From Rhodovulum visakhapatnamense (lineage in GTDB: Bacteria > Pseudomonadota > Alphaproteobacteria > Rhodobacterales > Rhodobacteraceae): 58,450 bases of DNA. Below the pieces are notes generated by a model. The model made no database searches, had not been told where the DNA came from, and saw only the letters and a list, made by a program, of their open reading frames with translations. This document shows, in pieces, positions 56,296 to 58,450 of this stretch. The translations under genes were made by a program, and so were the position numbers. The stretch covers positions 1 through 58,450 of the forward strand of contig NZ_SOEB01000028.1 of the NCBI RefSeq assembly GCF_004365965.1, written 5' to 3'. Numbering within the stretch: position 1 is the first letter of the stretch; each line of letters starts with the position of its first letter.

Positions 56296-57615
56296 TTAGC
56301 CAGCAAGCTGGGCGCGTGCCGCCTCAAACCGCTCACGTAGGTCTTCATGATCAACGTCTAAGTCCTCGACACAGTAGCTGTTCAAAAATTGCCGTCCTGC
56401 AAAGAGATTCCGGTCGGTCTCGTTCAGTTTGGCGTCTTCACAGACCCCGGCCCATTCGGATGCTAGCGTTGTCAGTTGGTCCCCTATGATGGCCTTGGCG
56501 TCATCCTCCTTGATCAAGAAAGCAGGGGCCGCGTCGAGACAGCTTCGGAGCGTGCTCATGCGGTTCTCTCCCTTGATCAGCATCGCCTGCGTCGCCTCGT
56601 TGCCGGTTCTGCCCTGCGGGCAGATGTCGTAGGCAGGGGTGAGGGTGAGCCTCTTCCCATCCCAGAAGGCTGCATGGTTGCGCGCATGGTCGTCGGTGTT
56701 GCCGCACAGGATGTTGAATACTATGCGACCATAAAGCTCTCGGAGCGTTTCCTTCGGCTCTGCGAAGCGGTGGCGAATGATCTCGGCGAGGTCTTCGTAA
56801 GAGGCATAGCGCGCCATCATTTCGTCGAGACCTAGCATGGTCAGAGCCGAAACCATTGCCTTGCGCTGCCAGCCTTCCTCGACTTTGATGCGATCGAACC
56901 GTTCGATCAGCAGCACATCCTTGCCGCCCGCCGCAATCATCGAGACAGGGGCGACGGTGAGCCCGCAGGCCGCTGCCAGCCTCATGGCGACGAACTCCGC
57001 CTTGACGACGCTGTAGAGGTCCGTGCTCGAGGAGAATTTGGCGATCATCTTATGGTCGCCATTGTCAATCAGGGCCTTCGGGCGGGCACCACCAATCGAT
57101 GTGCCGTGGTTCAAAGCCTGGTCGAGCGCGGGCGTGAGCGGGATGCCTTTTTCGATCCGCTCGGCCGCTTCGAGCAACTCCTCATAGGTCGCCTCGGCCT
57201 TTAGGCGCGGGATATACTTTGTGGCGGAGTGCTGAAAATCGAGCGCGCCGATCCGGTCCGAACCCGATTCCAGCAAGTAGGTGAGTTCGTTGATCTCGCG
57301 GGATTCTGCCTCTGCGGCTTTGGCGCCAACCAGGCGATTGATGATGACCCTGCGGCCCCAGGCGTCTGGTGAGCCGTCCCGAATGGAGCTTGCCATAGAC
57401 AGGCCAGGGGCGGGTTCGATCAAGCCGCGCTCGAGCGGAAGCTCGGGTTCGTAGATCGGGATCGCGCCCGCACGGTTCAGGTAGCTGGCACCGTAGTTGA
57501 AGGCGAATTGATCCCCGTTCTTTGTGAGACGTCCAGCCACGACGGGCTCCGTTTCTCCGGGCAGCCAAATCCAGACAAAGGCGTCATCGTGTTGCTTCAG
57601 CTTAGAAGTCATCAT
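56296..57615 (-). CDS. hipA: HipA-family serine/threonine kinase toxin
   Basis: This 439-residue HipA kinase has LTKNGDQFAFNYGASYLN at the N-terminus, the Gly-rich segment GTSIGGARPKALID (S173 is the likely autophosphorylation site), ATP lysine K193 in HKMIAKF, catalytic CGNTDDHARNHAAF (D309, N313) and metal-binding D330 in LTPAYDICP. All key residues are present. In E. coli HipA phosphorylates glutamyl-tRNA synthetase and causes dormancy. It overlaps hipB by 14 bases. The start could be the next codon (57612). Confidence 0.92.
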   Translation of the reverse strand: MMTSKLKQHDDAFVWIWLPGETEPVVAGRLTKNGDQFAFNYGASYLNRAGAIPIYEPELPLERGLIEPAPGLSMASSIRDGSPDAWGRRVIINRLVGAKAAEAESREINELTYLLESGSDRIGALDFQHSATKYIPRLKAEATYEELLEAAERIEKGIPLTPALDQALNHGTSIGGARPKALIDNGDHKMIAKFSSSTDLYSVVKAEFVAMRLAAACGLTVAPVSMIAAGGKDVLLIERFDRIKVEEGWQRKAMVSALTMLGLDEMMARYASYEDLAEIIRHRFAEPKETLRELYGRIVFNILCGNTDDHARNHAAFWDGKRLTLTPAYDICPQGRTGNEATQAMLIKGENRMSTLRSCLDAAPAFLIKEDDAKAIIGDQLTTLASEWAGVCEDAKLNETDRNLFAGRQFLNSYCVEDLDVDHEDLRERFEAARAQLAG

Positions 57616-57934
57616 CGACCTCTTGCTTGCGATGGCGAACGCTCTTCGGAAGCAAGGTTAGCTTCTCGTCGAGCCGGGTATTGTGCATTTGCAGGCTGCG
57701 ATCATCGAGGTCAAACAGACGAACACCCACCAGCGCCGCGACTTCGAAGACGATGCCGATCTCGGAGCCGGCCTCTCCATTTTCGATCTTGCGCAGCGTC
57801 TTGCGGGTGATGCCAGCCCGTTCGGACAGATCCTCGGCCGTGAGGCCACGCTCCAGCCGGCCAGCCTTAATTAGCTTGCCGAGGAGGGAGAGCGTCTGCT
57901 TTGTTGCTCGGGAGTAGCTGCGTGTTACTCTCAT
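57602..57934 (-). CDS. hipB: HipB-like antitoxin, Xre-type HTH
   Basis: The protein has 110 residues. A helix-turn-helix of the Xre type covers about residues 18-75 (IKAGRLERGLTAEDLSERAG, then ITRKTLRKIENGEAGSEIGI). The basic C-terminal tail (LPKSVRHRKQEVDDDF) may contact the toxin. It precedes and overlaps hipA, the usual order for antitoxin-toxin operons, and probably represses its own promoter through the dyad at 57926-57956. Confidence 0.88.
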   Translation of the reverse strand: MRVTRSYSRATKQTLSLLGKLIKAGRLERGLTAEDLSERAGITRKTLRKIENGEAGSEIGIVFEVAALVGVRLFDLDDRSLQMHNTRLDEKLTLLPKSVRHRKQEVDDDF

Positions 57935-57956
57935 GGTAAACCCATCAATATGAGTA
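57926..57956. promoter_or_regulatory. Imperfect dyad at the hipB start, likely HipB operator
   Basis: TACTCTCAT (57926-57934) and ATGAGTA (57950-57956) form an imperfect inverted repeat, TACT(CT)CAT / ATGAGTA, across the hipB start codon. AT-rich sequence for a promoter follows upstream (to 57970). HipB-type autorepression through such dyads is established for E. coli HipB; here it is inferred. Confidence 0.4.
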
Positions 57957-57980
57957 ATTTAATATCCACAAGACGCCATC

Positions 57981-58083
57981 GCGGGCCTTTTGGTGCCCAT
58001 AGCGTACAGCGCAGGCCTGAGTTGTCAAGGGAGTGGGTAAGTTAAGACCCTGAAGGCTTACGTGCGGGCCTTTGGGTGCTCAT
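57981..58083. repeat. Pair of 20-bp direct repeats
   Basis: GCGGGCCTTTTGGTGCCCAT at 57981-58000 and GCGGGCCTTTGGGTGCTCAT at 58064-58083 agree in 18 of 20 positions, 83 bases apart. They lie in the gene-free 57957-58191 region. They could be recombination sites or remains of a duplicated segment. Confidence 0.55.
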
Positions 58084-58191
58084 CTCGGTGGGCAATCATC
58101 TGAAGGCGGGTTAGCCGCGACTGTGGAGGTCATCAGAGGTGATGTACAGTTTCGGTAGCACGAGAGCCGCTCACAAGATCAAGTACGAACC

Positions 58192-58362
58192 TTAACCCCC
58201 AACATCACCCATCCCCTCATCGAAAGTCTCAATAAAAGTGATCATCTCCAAGATGATGCGCTCAGACGAGGGCTTCCGCTGAAGAATGCCAGGCACTTCC
58301 GTCATGATCGCGATCACCTCGTCAGTCAGTGGGCGCTTACCGGAAAACTGATATGCTTCTAG
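58192..58362 (-). pseudogene. C-terminal end of a gene cut by the terminal IS
   Basis: The minus strand is open through the IS boundary, and the non-IS part encodes about 53 residues: SGKRPLTDEVIAIMTEVPG, then RKPSSERIILEMITFIETFD and EGMGDVGG before a TAA at 58192-58194. This looks like the end of a real protein. It faintly recalls the C-terminus of type I restriction HsdR subunits, but I would not name it on this basis. The upstream part is outside the window or deleted. Confidence 0.5.
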
Positions 58363-58450
58363 GTCATGTTGACAAATGGCGGACCCAGAGACGGATCGAC
58401 GTGATGTCAATGAAGCCGAGGAAGCTCTCAGCGGTCTTGTCGTAGCGGGT
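58356..58450 (-). mobile_element. 3' end of the same IS as at position 1, inverted
   Basis: These 95 bases are the exact reverse complement of positions 1-95. The transposase stop codon is at complement 58364-58366. The shared block ends within CTTCTAG, so the IS end is near 58356-58363. It interrupts the gene fragment at 58192-58362. Confidence 0.8.

Overview
The window looks like a piece of a Rhodobacteraceae (Rhodobacterales, Alphaproteobacteria) chromosome. It is GC-rich, has tightly overlapping genes, carries a complete Rhodobacter capsulatus-type gene transfer agent (GTA) cluster followed by cysE, and several small proteins resemble families typical of this group. I cannot name the genus from sequence alone. 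Both ends are the last 95 bases of the same IS5-type insertion sequence, in opposite orientation, so this is probably a whole contig that stops at two IS copies.

Layout. 1-1178: IS remnants. 1179-7275: ade (adenine deaminase), the Entner-Doudoroff pair edd-eda with a LacI-type palindrome upstream, an RlmI-type rRNA methyltransferase and a PIN-domain protein. 7574-11589: an orphan LuxR-type regulator, an M48 protease and katG. 11884-16538: a four-gene two-component cluster (receiver with a degenerate DHp, membrane sensor kinase, single-domain receiver, receiver-kinase hybrid) with no DNA-binding output protein. 16632-17690: a decayed IS481-type element. 17970-23676: oxyR, lipA, an M50 protease with CBS domains, ssb, a lytic transglycosylase, two tandem four-cysteine proteins behind a near-perfect FNR-type promoter, and cutA.

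23896-39100: the GTA. A sigma70-like promoter with an upstream CtrA-like box is followed within about 60 bases by an intrinsic terminator that lies inside a potential leaderless leader ORF. Then come g1 (small terminase), g2 (large terminase), g3 portal, g3.5, g4 protease, g5 capsid, g6-g8 connectors, g9 tail tube, g10/g10.1 chaperones, g11 tape measure, g12 distal tail, g13 hub, g14 peptidase, g15 megatron, a DUF2793 protein and a small conserved protein. All reading frames are open, so the particle machinery looks functional. cysE follows.

40117-47024: a decayed AraC regulator, a DUF3280-type secreted protein, a DegT-type aminotransferase, gph, glmU and glmS (UDP-GlcNAc supply). 47130-48747: the scar of a deleted prophage (truncated integrase joined to a truncated DUF2190 capsid-type gene) beside tRNA-Ser(CGA). 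48906-55725: a DUF2059 protein, rplU-rpmA, two GNAT acetyltransferases, obgE, proB and proA, the last four overlapping or nearly so. 55923-58450: tRNA-Arg(CCG), then a visibly less GC-rich accessory stretch with hipBA, direct repeats and a gene cut by the terminal IS copy.

The best candidates for something not yet described are the promoter-terminator-leader ORF arrangement in front of the GTA, the receiver/pseudo-DHp protein, and the FNR-type control of the two four-cysteine proteins. Coordinates of short sites come from reading the sequence by eye.
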